Assembly (NCBI GenBank): GCA_029964075.1
Contig: CM057149.1
Span: 13,774,465-13,838,464, forward strand
Source: Patiria pectinifera
Lineage: Eukaryota > Echinodermata > Asteroidea > Valvatida > Asterinidae
DNA: 64,000 nt
Direction: 5' to 3'
Under the pieces are notes generated by a model. The model was given only the letters and a program-made list of their open reading frames with translations, had not been told where the DNA came from and ran no database searches. The number at the start of each line of letters is the position of its first letter. The first letter of the stretch is position 1. Below are positions 1-12,044 of this stretch, piece by piece. A program made the position numbers and the translations under genes.

Positions 1-720
1 TTCAACATCTGAATCTTATGTCTGGCAGGAAGGCTCAGAGTAATTAAAAAAACTCATATAACAGTTATCCAATAGTTACAATGTAGAGATTTTATTCATT
101 TCTTTAATAGCGACTTAAAGGCATTTTTCTTTTGGACTCATTGGCACGATATAAGAAAACAATTGTTGACTGCTGTGATGTGTGATAAGTTGTTTTAAGC
201 CCCTTCGAGCATATAGCACTCTTGGCTTCCCCTTCGGGTGCTATGCGCCTCTCAGGTGTTAAAAAAATGGCATATTCCACATCACAGCAGCCAAAAACTG
301 TGAGGCTTTCTTGCAAAATGAGACGAAACTGGGCAAAGGCTGTAGTGGAGAAAAATGAAAAATAAAACTGAATGGGAATGTTTTTCTTCGAAGTTCAGAT
401 TTATTCATTTGTAATCACATACATGTATACCGGTACATGCATGTTAAAAATATAGTAGTGTTTTTTAGGAAAACGACTGGCATCTTTCATTTTTACGAAT
501 ACAAAACATTAAGCTTTAATGGTCTTTTTGTCGGGATTTGACACGTCGATAAAAGCAAACTTTAAACAGCCATAGCTTGTCAACGAAATGTCTGATTGAA
601 GTGCAACAAATAGTATTGTAAGGAGAATTTAAATATCTTTTGTGTTGCCTGCAAACCCTCATTTCGCCCAGTTCTGTCTCATTTTGCCAGAATGTACGCC
701 TCACAATTGTTCAATATTGA
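1..720. repeat. Gene-free end with two inverted-repeat structures
   Basis: Imperfect stem: TGCTGTGATGTGTGAT near 168 pairs with the inverse near 277-290. A second pair, GCAAAATGAGACGAAACTGGGC (given in halves: GCAAAATGAGAC, GAAACTGGGC) at 315-338, is inverted at 665-690, which marks a possible MITE of about 380 bp. No exon was seen. Confidence 0.45.
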
Positions 721-732
721 ATGTACATGTAC

Positions 733-3700
733 TTGCCTACGACACCACTGATCATCGGGGACCTGGGCCCTGTCACCGCTAATGTGCAAGTAGCCGGAGC
801 CGTACTCCAACAGCAGATCCATCCTGTGGACATCCATTGCGGAAATGGGACTGTAGCCGAGCCGGTACAAGCCCTTGAACTTCTCCCCAATGCTGGGCAG
901 AACATCACGGAACCGCAACGCGGAGCTGGCCTTCACTGGATGGTTGTGATTGTAGCGAAGACACACCCGCATAGGGTAGGCTGTAATATGTGGATCTGTT
1001 GATCTACGTAAAGAAAAAGAGACACGGCATTATAAGTAGTGAACCCACACGAAAAAACAATCTTAACCCTAACCATCCCAACTCCATCAAAATCTATCAC
1101 CCCAGTTTGGTGGATTTGGGGGGACTTGGTCCAGGAGGATTGGCCTGACTAAATATTGATGGAGTATGATGGACTTGGGCCTAATGGCCTGAAGCAGTGC
1201 TAGGGGTATCCGATTGATTTTGCCTAGCTTCCTGTATTGCTATTGTGATAAAAGCCGTGTGTAGCAAGTCCATGAATGTCAACCAGTGCGTCAGTGGTGG
1301 ATTCCATTATGTCATGTGCAGTTTTGCATTGGAAGCACAGTGATTGATGGATTTTCTAATAAAAGACGCTAGGGAGTTAGGGTTAAAGCAGATGACACAT
1401 TACTAAACTATCAGACTATTCATGTAGTATTACTAGATAAAAATAAATTGTAATGCGCTTTCCATCGTAACAACAATCTCAAAGCGATACGCTTATTCTC
1501 CTGTTCATCAGGCCACGAGATCATCACCATGTAGCAGCCCATATCAGCACACATTTGGTCCTCTACCCTCACAGGTACCCATTCATACTCCTAGGTGGAG
1601 CAAGGCATTTTGTAGTTTAAGTGTCTTGCCCAAGGGCACAAACGCTATGTGCCTTGCAGGGTACGAACCCACACACCATCATACGGGGAGTCAGGTTGGC
1701 GTACATGTAGTGGTACTTTCCTAGCCTTTCACCGCTGTGACCCGGGTTCGAATCCCGCCCGGGCCAATATGTGGATTGGGTTTTCAGTCCCTACCTGATT
1801 CTGTGGGTTTTCCTCAGAATATTCCTCTGGGCTTTTCCTCCCACCTCTAAAACTGCAATTTCTTCTCATTGTCTTCTCTCTGCAGGTTGCTTCAGGCTTT
1901 CGAGCTACAGTGCCTAGGGCACTTTTGAGGGATCCTTGGTTTCATTACCAGAAAGATATAAAATAAATAAGTATATGAGTCACACACCGTAACCACTGGA
2001 CCATCGCAATCTACAATTCTACATGTACATGTACATGTATAGTAATGATATTATTAACTTTTGTTGTTCATCCCTGGTAATCCTCACTAGCAAATTCACT
2101 AAATTGGAAGCATTGCCCGATTTCATGTCTTCCACATTCACATTTTCTGCAAAACATTCCAGTATTCCAATGTGAAGTTACGTACCTGCTTTTCCGAACA
2201 AGCTTCGCTACTTTCTTGACGGTGATAGTCATACAGCTCAGGCAATCTGTGCCCTTCAAGTTTTTTTTTCTTACTTGGCTTCTGGTACTATGGTGGCATC
2301 TGTAGGATTTCTGCAATGTCGAAAAGAGCACTTCAATACACAGGCCGAACATATACTGCTGGAAACACATTATGCAGTTATCATCCACGATGCTATCAAT
2401 GTTTCAGTCTGACTAGTTTGGGCAAAGCCTACAGACATACTTGAAACAATGTCTATTTATACAATTCAATTTCTTGTTTTCACTATCCATGGTTATTATT
2501 TTGTATCCAAATTGCCTAACTTTAAAACCCTCCCTAGCAAAACCTAGGCCTATCATACAACAGGGTGTCACCGTTACTATAGCAATTGCCCCAACATTAC
2601 TCGAGACGATCCCAACAATACATGTAGTTGGGACGACCTCTCAGCTATAGTTGAACAATGCAGTGACTGCTCTATGTTCCGACACCCCTATGTTCCGACA
2701 ACCCGCAAGACTGTGTACTCCCGGTTAGGGTTAGCATTAGGGTTAGGGTTAGGAATAGGAATATGTGCAGTCGGAACATAGGGGTGCAGTGTTCTCCACA
2801 TGTAGGTTTTGGGAGGGCGGGCCGCCCTCCTAAGAATTAAGGCCGCCCTGCCAAAGGATTGGCCGCCCTGCCCAGAAAATTGACCGCCCTGCCAAAAATT
2901 TTACAAATCATGGATTTTCTAACGATTTTTTTCACAAAATGTCATTTTATTTCAATCATAATTTTGAAGAAAAGTCAATGGAAATGGCACGTTAAAATCA
3001 TCGCGAACGTAGTTTTAATCTCTTTCACCAGTGGTTAGTGGAGTATTTAAACGGTAGAAACACAGGGCATAACACTGATCAGAGCCTTCTGCGGCTGGAC
3101 AAAAGGTTACACATTGACATGCGACATGGAAAAATCACTGTGTCGCACGTGCGTGCGAATATGCAATGGTACCAGCAGCGCGTACGTACCGCACCGTACC
3201 GTCCGCTAGCACATGGCCGGTCGGGAACGAACGGGTAGCCTTGTGAACGATCCAGTGGATAAAATCATTATGTTGTGCGATGTTCGGAGGTTTCAGATTT
3301 AGTTGTACAAAATGCAATGCTTTAAAAATCATGATGATTATCTCGAGGATAGCGAAGAGAGCATTAGCGAAACATTTCACTGGCATTTGCTGGAAGAGAA
3401 AGACGATAATGCCTGATTTTTCCCCACGTATGAATGCAAGTGTAGTAGTGGAGTTGTGTGGTTGAATCATGGACATGATTGAAGCACAATGAACGGTGCC
3501 CTTTTCTTTCGGACTTTTCCCTTGACTTTCTCAAGCAAGAAGTGAACTCCTTTATTGATGACTCCATTATTCTAACCGTAATTCAGGCATTTTATGCAAT
3601 GAAAACACTGATTTTTTTTTTTCATCGTAAAATTTTGTTTGAATCGAAAATAAAGCAGGAGTTGGTGTCCGGAAATTGGGCATGAAGTGTATTGTACATA

Positions 3701-5156
3701 CATGTACATGTGTGTAATGGCAGCGTGGACCAGATTTCGGACACATATTTTTGTTCGACCTATTTTCCGATTTTTTTTGGCCATATGCCAGTTCCGATGA
3801 CGTCATGCCGCCCTCCCAAGGAAAAAGTCTGTGGAGAACACTGGGGTGTCGGAACATAGAGGTGTAACCGAACAATGCTATACATGTATGTATCTGGGCA
3901 TAGCATCACAAATGTACTTTTTTACAGCCGGAAAAAAAAAACAAACAAACAAACAAAACAACACAGAAAATTCTTGTCACTGTACCTTGAAAAGATTTGA
4001 GCGTGGAGACTGCACGTCCCACCCAAAGGTTTTATTCACCCGCATGACCGTCATCGACTTCTCTTGGTAGCGGGCCAGCCACTGCACGGCCCCATCTTCC
4101 GTGGACACGGCCAGTCGGAGTTCAGCAGACCAACCGCCGGGCATCGTCTCCTCCTGAAATGAGCAGACATTGTGGAGGTACTCGTCGGGTAGAACATCCT
4201 TTGCGGGCAAAACATATGATCAGATAGAATGGTTTTAGTTTCATGGACAAAATGATGGGCATGATGGATATCATGCATAATGTGATAACATGAACGATTC
4301 ACAATACAGATAATATTGTTACTTGGTAGGCCTACTCCTAGAACTACCGGTATGATGCTCCGTGTGAGCAGAGCCTCATAGACACAGAACCCCGCAAAAT
4401 TGTTTGCAGCACAAAACACCACAGTTTGCCCCTAAACTCCGTACTAAACCTCTTGACATACTCACGTAAGTTGCGCCTAACGAACATCGGTAGATTCTGT
4501 CGATTTTTTAGGCCAAAATGATGAAAAATATGCCCTTTCCGCACTGAGCCTGGATAGATCGAGTGGCGGGGTATTCTGCAATTGTGCCCGTTTTTGTACT
4601 TAGGCAGGCCTACATCCATGTAGTTCTTAGTTGCTGTTTTGTGCTGCAAACGATTTTGAGGGGTTCTCATAGTTCTTGGAGTAGTTACTTGGATTAGGCG
4701 ATTGATGTGGAGACCTAGCTTACATGTATGTAGAGACCTTGTTCCTTCCTCCATGGTTTACTGAACTTGCATGCTTTACTCGGCCTATTGACTGTGCCCA
4801 ATTTCCGGACACTCCAGGCCTATCCTTTTTATTAAGGGCCTACTTCATAAATGTCACTTAAATTGTTCATGAGGTTTCCATAGCAACATGAGCAACATCG
4901 AATGAGATCTTACCTGCATACGTTCTAGATCGTCATCTTTAGGTCGATTTCTACCAAAACAACACTTACACGCGATGACATGCGCCATCACCATGTCCAT
5001 CCCCGGTCCGCGTAAATTGGCGCGAGTCTGGTAGTGCGCCCTCTCTAGTTCATGAATGATTTTGGCAAATCCTCCGCGAAACAGCTGCTCACGTGTTCCA
5101 TGTTTGGGGTGCACAGGGGTACATGTACATATGCACAGTGGAAATGCCGCACGCCG
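733..5156 (-). CDS. SWIM/MULE transposase-like protein gene, four exons visible, 3' part off window
   Basis: Four minus-strand exons join in frame: 4914-5156 (5' limit unsure), 3986-4153, 2186-2310 and 733-1003. All have GT-AG borders and phases 0, 0, 2, 0. Seen: a WLARYQ...MRVNKTF block, then RCHHSTR...DCLSCMTITV, then DPHITAYPMRVCLRYNHNHP and SALRFRDV, then a GYSPISAM stretch and GDRAQVPDDQW. From family knowledge, the order Cys/His block, HNHP, ALRFRDV, SPxSA, ADR...PD is typical of the N-terminal half of the SWIM-type zinc-finger proteins related to Mutator-like transposases that are abundant in marine invertebrates. The DDE-like and SWIM parts would lie left of the window. The first exon is open to a TAG at 5157-5159 but has no ATG before Met at 4998-5000, so either that Met is the start or an upstream exon exists. 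Whether this is a domesticated host gene or an old transposon cannot be decided here. Confidence 0.68.
1067..1382. mobile_element. TTAA-flanked MITE (CCCTAAC ends), in intron
   Basis: TTAA at 1063-1066 and 1383-1386. Ends CCCTAACC and GTTAGGG. The interior shows repeated TGATGGA words. It lies between the last two visible exons of the SWIM/MULE-like gene. Confidence 0.45.
1500..2015 (-). mobile_element. tRNA-derived SINE, interrupted by a second SINE
   Basis: On the minus strand it shows an A-box-like GGTCCAGTGGTTA (about 1990-2002) and a B-box-like GGGTTCGTACCC (about 1655-1668). A plus-oriented SINE (1694-1976) sits between them, and the gene-side sequences rejoin exactly when it is removed. 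Confidence 0.6.
1694..1976 (+). mobile_element. tRNA-derived SINE with B box, nested insertion
   Basis: B box GGGTTCGAATCCC at 1744-1756, a downstream GTGGGTTTTCCTC body and an AAATAAATAAG tail. The short direct repeat GAGTCA flanks it (1688-1693 and 1977-1982), as expected of a target-site duplication. Confidence 0.65.
2671..3862. mobile_element. Palindromic element of TCGGAACATAGGGGTG words, split by a hAT-like insert
   Basis: The left side has two 16-base units reading TATGTTCCGACACCCC. The right side has the inverse units, partly before (2770-2786) and partly after (3844-3860) the inserted element. Between them, interstitial telomere-like TTAGGG units lie at 2726-2752. Confidence 0.6.
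2787..3843. mobile_element. Non-autonomous DNA transposon, CAGTG ends, 5-bp target duplication
   Basis: 14-base perfect inverted ends CAGTGTTCTCCACA. The flanks GGGTG (2782-2786) and GGGTG (3844-3848) are a 5-bp duplication of the host palindrome. CAGTG ends point to the hAT superfamily, of which some groups make 5-bp duplications (assignment is inference). The interior has GCCGCCCTGCC repeats near the left end and no transposase ORF. Confidence 0.7.
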
Positions 5157-5499
5157 CTATACTTATTATTCAGCCATACCAAACATCATCCTTGTCCATA
5201 TCATCCATCATCCAAAAAAGAAGAAGGAATAAACACAACTAAATCAAACGCTATTTGGGCTGTTTTCAATTCCTGACTACGGGCCCTTGCTTAGGTAGGT
5301 GGCTATTATTTCCCCAAGGAATAGAAGGGAAAAGCCACCCGTTACTGTATGACTAATAATTACTAAGCTGTACATGTAATTATTCAACAATCGGCACGTG
5401 TTCAAAGTCGTCTTTCAGTAACTATCACGTGGGAGTGCGGGAGTGCACCATGAAATTTTCAAGGGGGCACTGAAGGCAATTATATGTTGTTTTTGTGCG

Positions 5500-5610
5500 A
5501 TTAACAATTTTAAATGGGGGAGGGGGAGGAAGAGGGGACCCGCGGGGCACGGACCCCCCCCCCCTCCCCCTCCCCCTCCCCTCCCCTCCCCCGCCTTAAA
5601 GTCCTGAAGA
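5500..5610. repeat. G-rich then C/T-rich low-complexity tract
   Basis: Purine-rich GGGGGAGG repeats are followed by a run of C and (CCCCTC)n units. The tract lies between two divergent genes, so it may be part of a GC-skewed promoter, but no TATA or initiator stands out. Confidence 0.5.
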
Positions 5611-5948
5611 GAGAAACGTATACCTGTACTTCCCTCCCAATATTCAATATCCGAAATATTCTATGTGTTTCACACAGAACTCCCACTGCTTTCTATACAT
5701 ACACTCAGTTTGCGATGACGGTATACGCGGTAGGCTGAGCCGATCGCGTCTTGGCCACTTTCTCCCATCGAAACGGAGAGTAAGTCGAGCTACTTAATTC
5801 CTCCTCCACGAGAGACAAAAAAACCGATACCCTGTGATTGGGTGCGGTTCCGTTACTATTTAGCAAAGGGATCAACTAATTAGTGTGCAAGTCAATTTTT
5901 CATCCAAAACGTTCTTTTTTCTCTCTCTCTTTCTGATTTCCATCCCAG

Positions 5949-6992
5949 AATCTATCCCGCCGTTCAGCTGGTAAGATGCTGATGGACACGTTAGAAGTGT
6001 GTCTTCAGGATAACTACCGATCGGATTCGGGTAAGAGATTTTTTCCCAAGCTAATGCCGGTACCCATTTGAGGTGGAGAGAGGCAAAGGGGGGTGAAGTG
6101 GCTTGCCCAAGGACACAAATTATGACCAGCAGCTGGATTCGAACCCCTGACCCTCTGATCATGAGCCACGACCATATTAAACTACTAGCCACACTGTAAA
6201 AGGGGAGGGCCAGTGGATATAATTGAGGCGATATATGAGGCGAGGTATTTTTGTAATCCCGTTGCATTTTGAATGCTGAGCGGATGTCACAAGGTTGACA
6301 AGGTCCCAGTGTGGCCAGGGGCCAATTTCATGCATGGAGCTGCTAACACAACAATTTGCTCAGCACACAAAAAGGTTTGGCTTAGTAAAAACAGGTTGCC
6401 AGCCAAAACTCCATGATCATTTTCATGCTAAGCTATTAGCAAACAACAACTGAATACCAGTCACAAGCAGTACATCACATGCAATGGTAATCCTGTTTTT
6501 GCCAAGGAAGAATTTTCATGCTAAGCAAATTTTTGTGCCTGGCAGCTTCCCGAAACTGGACCCTGGTGTGCCCTACCTCCCCTCACCGTATGAGAAATGC
6601 AATTAAAACTTGACATAATTGTATATGTGTTTTTTTTCTCTGTCCCGTTTTATTTCTTGCAAACAGAAAACGAGGTCAGAAACTTTCTGAACTTCCTCCA
6701 CAAGCAACTGATGCACCACGACCTCCTGCGACTGGGCGGCCCGAGGTCCAATCTCCGCGGCACCCAGTCCACCCCCAACAGCCCCCTGATGCAGCGCCGG
6801 TCATCTTCATCGACCGCCCCGGCCGGCGCGTCATCATCACCGTCGGCGCGGGGCCTGAGACTGAGCACGGACCTCTGTCGGTCCGACAGCACTGCCAAGA
6901 AGATGTGCCGTGGAGCACCGCAACAGTCGTCGGATGAAGTGGAAGACATGATGTGTAATGGTAACTGCGATAGTCCAACACAGGAGGTCTGA
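5949..6992 (+). CDS. 3' end of an unrecognised plus-strand gene (two exons)
   Basis: Exon 5949-6030 follows a strong pyrimidine tract and CAG and ends at G|GTAAGA. Exon 6667-6992 follows TTGCAAACAG and ends at TGA. The phase-1 junction completes a Glu codon and gives a continuous frame. The junction region is helical and charged (LEVCLQDNYRSDSENEVRNF, then LNFLHKQLMHHDLLRL), followed by a Ser/Thr/Pro-rich, probably disordered tail ending TQEV. Poly(A) signals AATAAA lie at 7041-7046 and 7065-7074. An in-frame ATG at 5976 could start a protein of about 126 residues. The frame is also open upstream to the splice acceptor, so earlier exons may exist. A donor-like GTAAGT at about 5782 could end a non-coding first exon. 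I do not recognise the family. The gene is head-to-head with the minus-strand gene ending near 5.16 kb, so 5.2-5.9 kb could be a shared promoter. Confidence 0.55.
6040..6195 (-). mobile_element. tRNA-derived SINE fragment
   Basis: B box GGGGTTCGAATCC (minus strand, 6134-6146), followed by the CTTGGGCAAGCCACTT body that is common to several SINEs in this window. It lies in the intron of the plus-strand gene. Confidence 0.55.
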
Positions 6993-7040
6993 ATGCGGGA
7001 AGGATGGGATCTTGAGCCCCCTTTCCAGAGGAGGGCACTG

Positions 7041-7074
7041 AATAAATTCGCTAACTAGTAAAAAAATAAATAAA
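7041..7074 (+). promoter_or_regulatory. Poly(A) signals of the plus-strand gene
   Basis: AATAAA occurs at 7041-7046 and, overlapping, at 7065-7070 and 7069-7074, 50 to 80 bases after the TGA of the terminal exon. Cleavage is expected shortly after 7085. Confidence 0.45.
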
Positions 7075-7089
7075 TAACACTGCTCTTTT

Positions 7090-8620
7090 CTTTCAAGCAA
7101 TATGTACCACGCGCAGGTAGGTCGAATTTGCAGTAGATATTTCCGTTTTATTACGCTTGTAGCGACTGCAAAAAAAGTTGTTCAGAAGTTTGACTGGTCA
7201 CTTTTGAGTGTTGAACCGGTCCAATCAAATCCTACACTGTTAACTGTTACTTAATAGAACATCAACAAACTAGTGTATAGTGTGCAGAGTTGTTAATTGT
7301 CGCTGATTTGTTGCAAGTATGTATACCGAGTGAAGGGATTCGGTACCGCTATCACTGGCGCCTGACGATTACGAAATACCAGAACTTCAATATGCGAATT
7401 GATTTTCATGTAGATTGTATACGTTATAAGGAACTTGTTTGGAAGCATTGTTTTGAAAGTAGATTTGTTTGAATAAGTAATAATAATTGTCACAATACGA
7501 CAGCTACATTTTGTAGTCATTAAGATGGATTGGTTTGGTGATAAGAACTGTCATTTTTTATAGCTGTAAAAGATTATATAAATGTCATTAGAAGTTCATT
7601 TTAATCAGTACAGATATACAGCTTGAGTTGGAGTGGTCGTGTTATGTGCAATGTCTTTTTGTATATAATGGTGTTAACGCATATTGCTATATGTCACGTT
7701 GTTCCGACGACGTTTACATTCAAACATTGTTTTGAATGCACACTACAATGCTGCATTATTATAGGGAAGTCTACGAAAAATGGTTAAAAAGTTCATCTAA
7801 TTCGGTAGATTAAAACATATGGTAAGCATGAGGGGTTTTCTAAGCTGTGCAAAGTTGTTGTTAATCTAACGCTTGTCAAATCTAACGGTCAAAGAAGGGG
7901 GAAGGAAAACAAACATCGTTAATAGCCATAACTTGGCCAAAGTATTGTTTAACGCAATGTTACGCAACATTTTGAATATTTCTGCATGAAAATGAACTGA
8001 TAAAATGCTAAATTAAACTTTATAATTACGTTCAATTATCGGAAAGGTAAGATTATCTGAGATGTAAATATTAAGAGGTAGATTTAGATGTACAGCTTCA
8101 ATCATCTAGTGATCAGCGAGGAAAACTAGGGGTGAAGGCGGAAACAAAGTAAAAAAAAAATCGCCTGCATTTGTTAAAAAATTATATCATTAAATAAAAA
8201 GAATACCTACGCTTTAATGAATGGATTATCAATGATAATCAGTTATCGGTCATCCACTTAAGCAGTTTTTGAGATGAGAAGTAAAAGTCCATGCAATGAA
8301 AATAGAATGAAGTGGAATGCAATGGGGCCTCGACGAGTTATTAAATACCATCACGTCCACATTGGATTGGGATAATAGGGCTACGAGCAATCGACTCAAC
8401 TTCAAGAAGTATTAAACATAAATTAAATTAAACCACTTATATCCCAATGGTGTATTAACTTGAATTTAACAGATGACTGTAATCCTAATGGCGCCGATCC
8501 CCTCCAAGATTAAGACAGCACGGTGAAAGTGACTGTTTAGTGTGCTTTCATCAAAGAACAGACCCCACTTTTCACTGAATTAAAAAAAAAGATAACATTT
8601 CAAAGGCTTTTCCTATACTG
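7090..8620. other. Gene-free, AT-rich interval
   Basis: I see no splice-bounded coding segment and no clear transposon ends. Longer ORFs are absent. Confidence 0.5.
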
Positions 8621-8623
8621 CGA

Positions 8624-8690
8624 CGCAATTCAAATTCTTCAAGTACATGACTTGTATCGCAATTCAAATTCTTCAAGTACATGACTTGTC
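8624..8690. repeat. 34-bp tandem duplication, two copies
   Basis: The unit starting CGCAATTCAAATTCTTC begins at 8624 and again at 8658, identical over the unit. Confidence 0.8.
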
Positions 8691-8766
8691 TAGTTTTATT
8701 CAGAAAATCTAATCAATTGTTTTCCATGTGAAGACAATGCCGATCTGTTTCCAGTGAATCCATATT

Positions 8767-9326
8767 ATGGTCCCGATAAAAAGAGTAATTATGCGCCTAT
8801 CAAATCCCCCCTCCCCCTCGCCCCCCCCCCCAGGTCCGATGTCGGGGATTTTCACGTTTTTCATGCCCCAGGGTGGGGATTTTGGTCACCCCCAAAAAAC
8901 ATTGTTAACATTGGCGAACTACATGGAAGGGCAATCACTAGTGCCACCACGTATGTATATCGGAGATAGTCACTTAAAATTTGGCACAGGGGTGGGGATT
9001 TTGTCACTTCAAAAGTGACATCTACCCGTCTTGGGTGGGGCAGCGCATTAGGCGTATATTAAACTTGTGTGCCCATGGGCGTCGCGGGGGGGGGGGGAGC
9101 TTCACCTCCCCGGGAAAAAGGAGAGAAACAAAGGGGAACAAGAGAAAGACAAATAGGCGATAAGTCATATTGCCGTTAATTTAATGGGTTGGGGGAGGCA
9201 AATGTCCCTGCCCACCCTCGAAAACGATAAATCGAGAATATGCTGGAAAAGTACAGGGGGTTCGGGGGGGGGGGATGTGCTTTGCCCCCTCCCCCTCTAG
9301 AAAAAAATCCTGGCTACGCCCATGCG
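8767..9326. repeat. Dispersed GGGGATTTT repeat followed by a small inverted-end MITE
   Basis: 8767-9060 is collinear with 24009-24390 (words CAGGTCCGATGTCGGG, CCCAGGGTGGGGAT, GGCAATCACTA). At 9068-9326, CATGGGCGTCGC and the inverse GGCTACGCCCATG mark a hAT-type MITE end pair. Confidence 0.55.
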
Positions 9327-9329
9327 TAT

Positions 9330-11180
9330 GCCATTTTTTTATGTATACACAAATCCTACACAAAGGATGTGCAATAACAACGACTGTCCATTTTGGTCTA
9401 TAAAATAGACAATTAGTGAGTAGCTAGGTGAGCTCTGCAATGGCCGTTTGTTTTTGTACCACGTGATTACAATTTTGAAAAAAACAAAACAGTTTTATAC
9501 ATTTGTATTGATTGTCAGCTGTATTTTTCCCTATTGACGTACGTTTAAATGCTATAGCTTCAAAAGCATAACGCCTTCGATCGAATGGTGCAATTTTTGT
9601 ACTTCATAAGCAGATTTTCAGAAAATATACCTTAAATGTAATGCACGTTGCTAATTGTTAAGGTTGTATGAATGTATGCGGTTCACTGTCCAGCGGAAAT
9701 AGAGGTCTTTCACAATGGTGCAATTTAAAAAAAAAAAAGAAGACTACTTTTTGCATGAAAAACTTTTGTATTTGAGCAATTGGCTTGTGAAGGTTTGGAC
9801 ATTTTGTGAACTCCTCTTATGCCGTAAAAAGCCACGTTTTTAAAAAGGAAATGTAATGTTTTGTAGGGCAAAAGGTACTTTTTTACATCAAACTTTGTAA
9901 TGTTTTGTCATAATATCCTTTGTGGTGAGTTTGTGCTAGATTCTTTTCCATGGAATTCCAATAGCAATGATAGAAGCAGTCCCCTCTACACTATTTCAAT
10001 TTCTTGGTTATCAGTGTCTTGACAATTATTAAAAAATGTCTTTTAGTTCAACCTTGTAAACGTATCTGTTATTTGAACAAAAGTACAGCCAATTAGACCT
10101 TTATCATGCTGCCACCATTTCAGTCATGTTCCCTGTATCCAATAACAGTACTGAATGAAATTTTTTGTGCAAAGAGGAACCAGACTATTTTACCTTCCAG
10201 TCTCACTTTGGCTATGTTGATTTGAATGGGGAAAAAATCAAGATGGCCGCAACATGATAATGGTCTATAGGAACAGATCATCAGGCACAGTTCGAGTGGC
10301 CCTAATCCAGATGATGCAATGACCTAATCGAGAAGACTGTAGTCTGAGGATCACACATTGATGTCTGATAAACCCGAGCGTGCAAATGTTATGCGACCCC
10401 GCGCCAGCCAGTCGGAGTCGACTTTAGAAACTGTGATGTCGCTTCGATCAGAAATGTTGACTAAGCTGTTGATTGGTCAATTTGGCTGCCATGTTTTTGT
10501 TAAACAACAACGGGTTACGGAAGACCTGATAGAAGGCGCCCGCTGAATGGTCAGAATCCCTAGGTCAAGACGCAGTCTTGTTGTGCATAATTTATTGTCG
10601 AATCTGCTCGCATATCATAGACCCTTGCTGTGCAAGGGGATATGGATGTTCCATTAAAAAATAGAAGTAAAGTCGCCCATAATAGATAATCACCTGGTGA
10701 ATGAATTAGAGATAAATCATCAATCCAGCAATGAAAAAAAAATCAATCACCAACAATTGGTGAAAAAGCAGTGAATGGATGTAGCTAAAACAAACCTAAA
10801 TATTTAGCTGATGATTTGTCAAAAAGATGAGTCAACCAATATGCATATCAATTGAATGATTAACCCTAACTCCTAAATGACAATTTCCTTGCATTTATAC
10901 TTGTAAAGGCATGGAGTCCCACCTATAACAGTGGCTGGGCTACACCTTTTTGGATCCTGCAAAATCTTCCACAAAAAATCCTTTGAAAGGACCTTTCAAT
11001 TCACCTTTCTAATTAAAAGACTGCCTAGCGTTGGTATATCGGTATCGCTCAAAAGAATCATCATAATTTTCACTAGAACTGTGCCAGATGATCATGTAAA
11101 ACTGTAACATTCAATGTACGTACGTAGCATCTAAAGAGCACTGCAAAATAAACTGCAAAGCTTGTGCAAGTTCAACATGT
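9330..11180. other. Gene-free interval with decayed repeats
   Basis: Only AT-rich sequence, poly-A runs and an isolated TTAACCCTAACTCC end at 10860 without a visible partner. No exon is supported. Confidence 0.4.
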
Positions 11181-11584
11181 TCTCTGGCTGTCTTTTATTG
11201 TCACACATCCAAGTAATTCTTGATAGAAAAACACACACAAACGTATATGAAAAGTACAAGCAGAAGTGTGTTACATTTAAAAAAAATCACAAAATACATG
11301 TATATGAAAAGCTTCTCTCGTGAGACGAGCTGGGTCATGTTCCGTAAGTGAATCTCAACTTTGTCCTTTTTTTCTGCAAAAAAAAGGTCTAATTTCTGGC
11401 CAGGAACACACATAATTCAGACGAAGGCTCGGTCCAAGACTGAATTAAAATTTTGTCTCCCCCTCCCCTCGCGGCGAATTAATTTTCCCCCGAAAAACAT
11501 CGGCATTACACGGTTGTTGAGTGCCTTTATGATGGTACTTTTATGAAGGTACGCAGGTATATATATACCATCAATTTCCAGGAT

Positions 11585-11685
11585 TTGTCGAGCAGTCTGA
11601 TAGCTCATTTGGTAATGCCGTGATTTTGTACCGCGAGAGATCCTCTCGATATGGGTTCGAATCACCATTGTTACCCAATTTTTCT
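11585..11685 (+). mobile_element. tRNA-like SINE head
   Basis: TAGCTCATTTGGT (A-box-like, from 11601) and GGGTTCGAATCAC (B-box-like, 11652-11664) at tRNA-like spacing. The ends do not pair as an acceptor stem, so it is not called a tRNA gene. Confidence 0.5.
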
Positions 11686-12044
11686 TTTTTTTCCTAATCT
11701 GAGGCTTTTGGATGATTTTTTTAAAGGGAAATAAAGTCCGAATTTCATTTTGTTTAAATTCATTCTGTTTTTCCTAATTTTTTTTCTTTTTTTCTAGACC
11801 CTAGACATTCCTAGCATACCTCCCGTGTGCACTTTACACATCCAAGCTAAATCAACATGCAAATCTGTAAAGAACTGTAAAACAAGCACAGGGTTTTTGG
11901 CCTAAGGATGCGCGCCTAAGGATGCGCAAGTGCTAATAATCCACTCCTGTTGTGAATTGTGATGTCAATCAGAAACATATTTCTCAAACAATTGTTATAT
12001 TCCTGTGAGGCATCTAGGTGCATAACAAGTGCATACATGTATAT

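Noticed and set aside
2726-2752. Telomeric TTAGGG repeats
   Set aside because: Only about four imperfect units inside a palindromic element, far from any chromosome end signal.
4344-4754. 136-codon minus-strand ORF in the intron of the first gene
   Set aside because: No motif, composition like intron sequence, and exon continuity passes over it.
5052-5276. Plus-strand ORF over the first exon of the SWIM/MULE-like gene
   Set aside because: It is the shadow of a minus-strand exon with good donor and family continuity.
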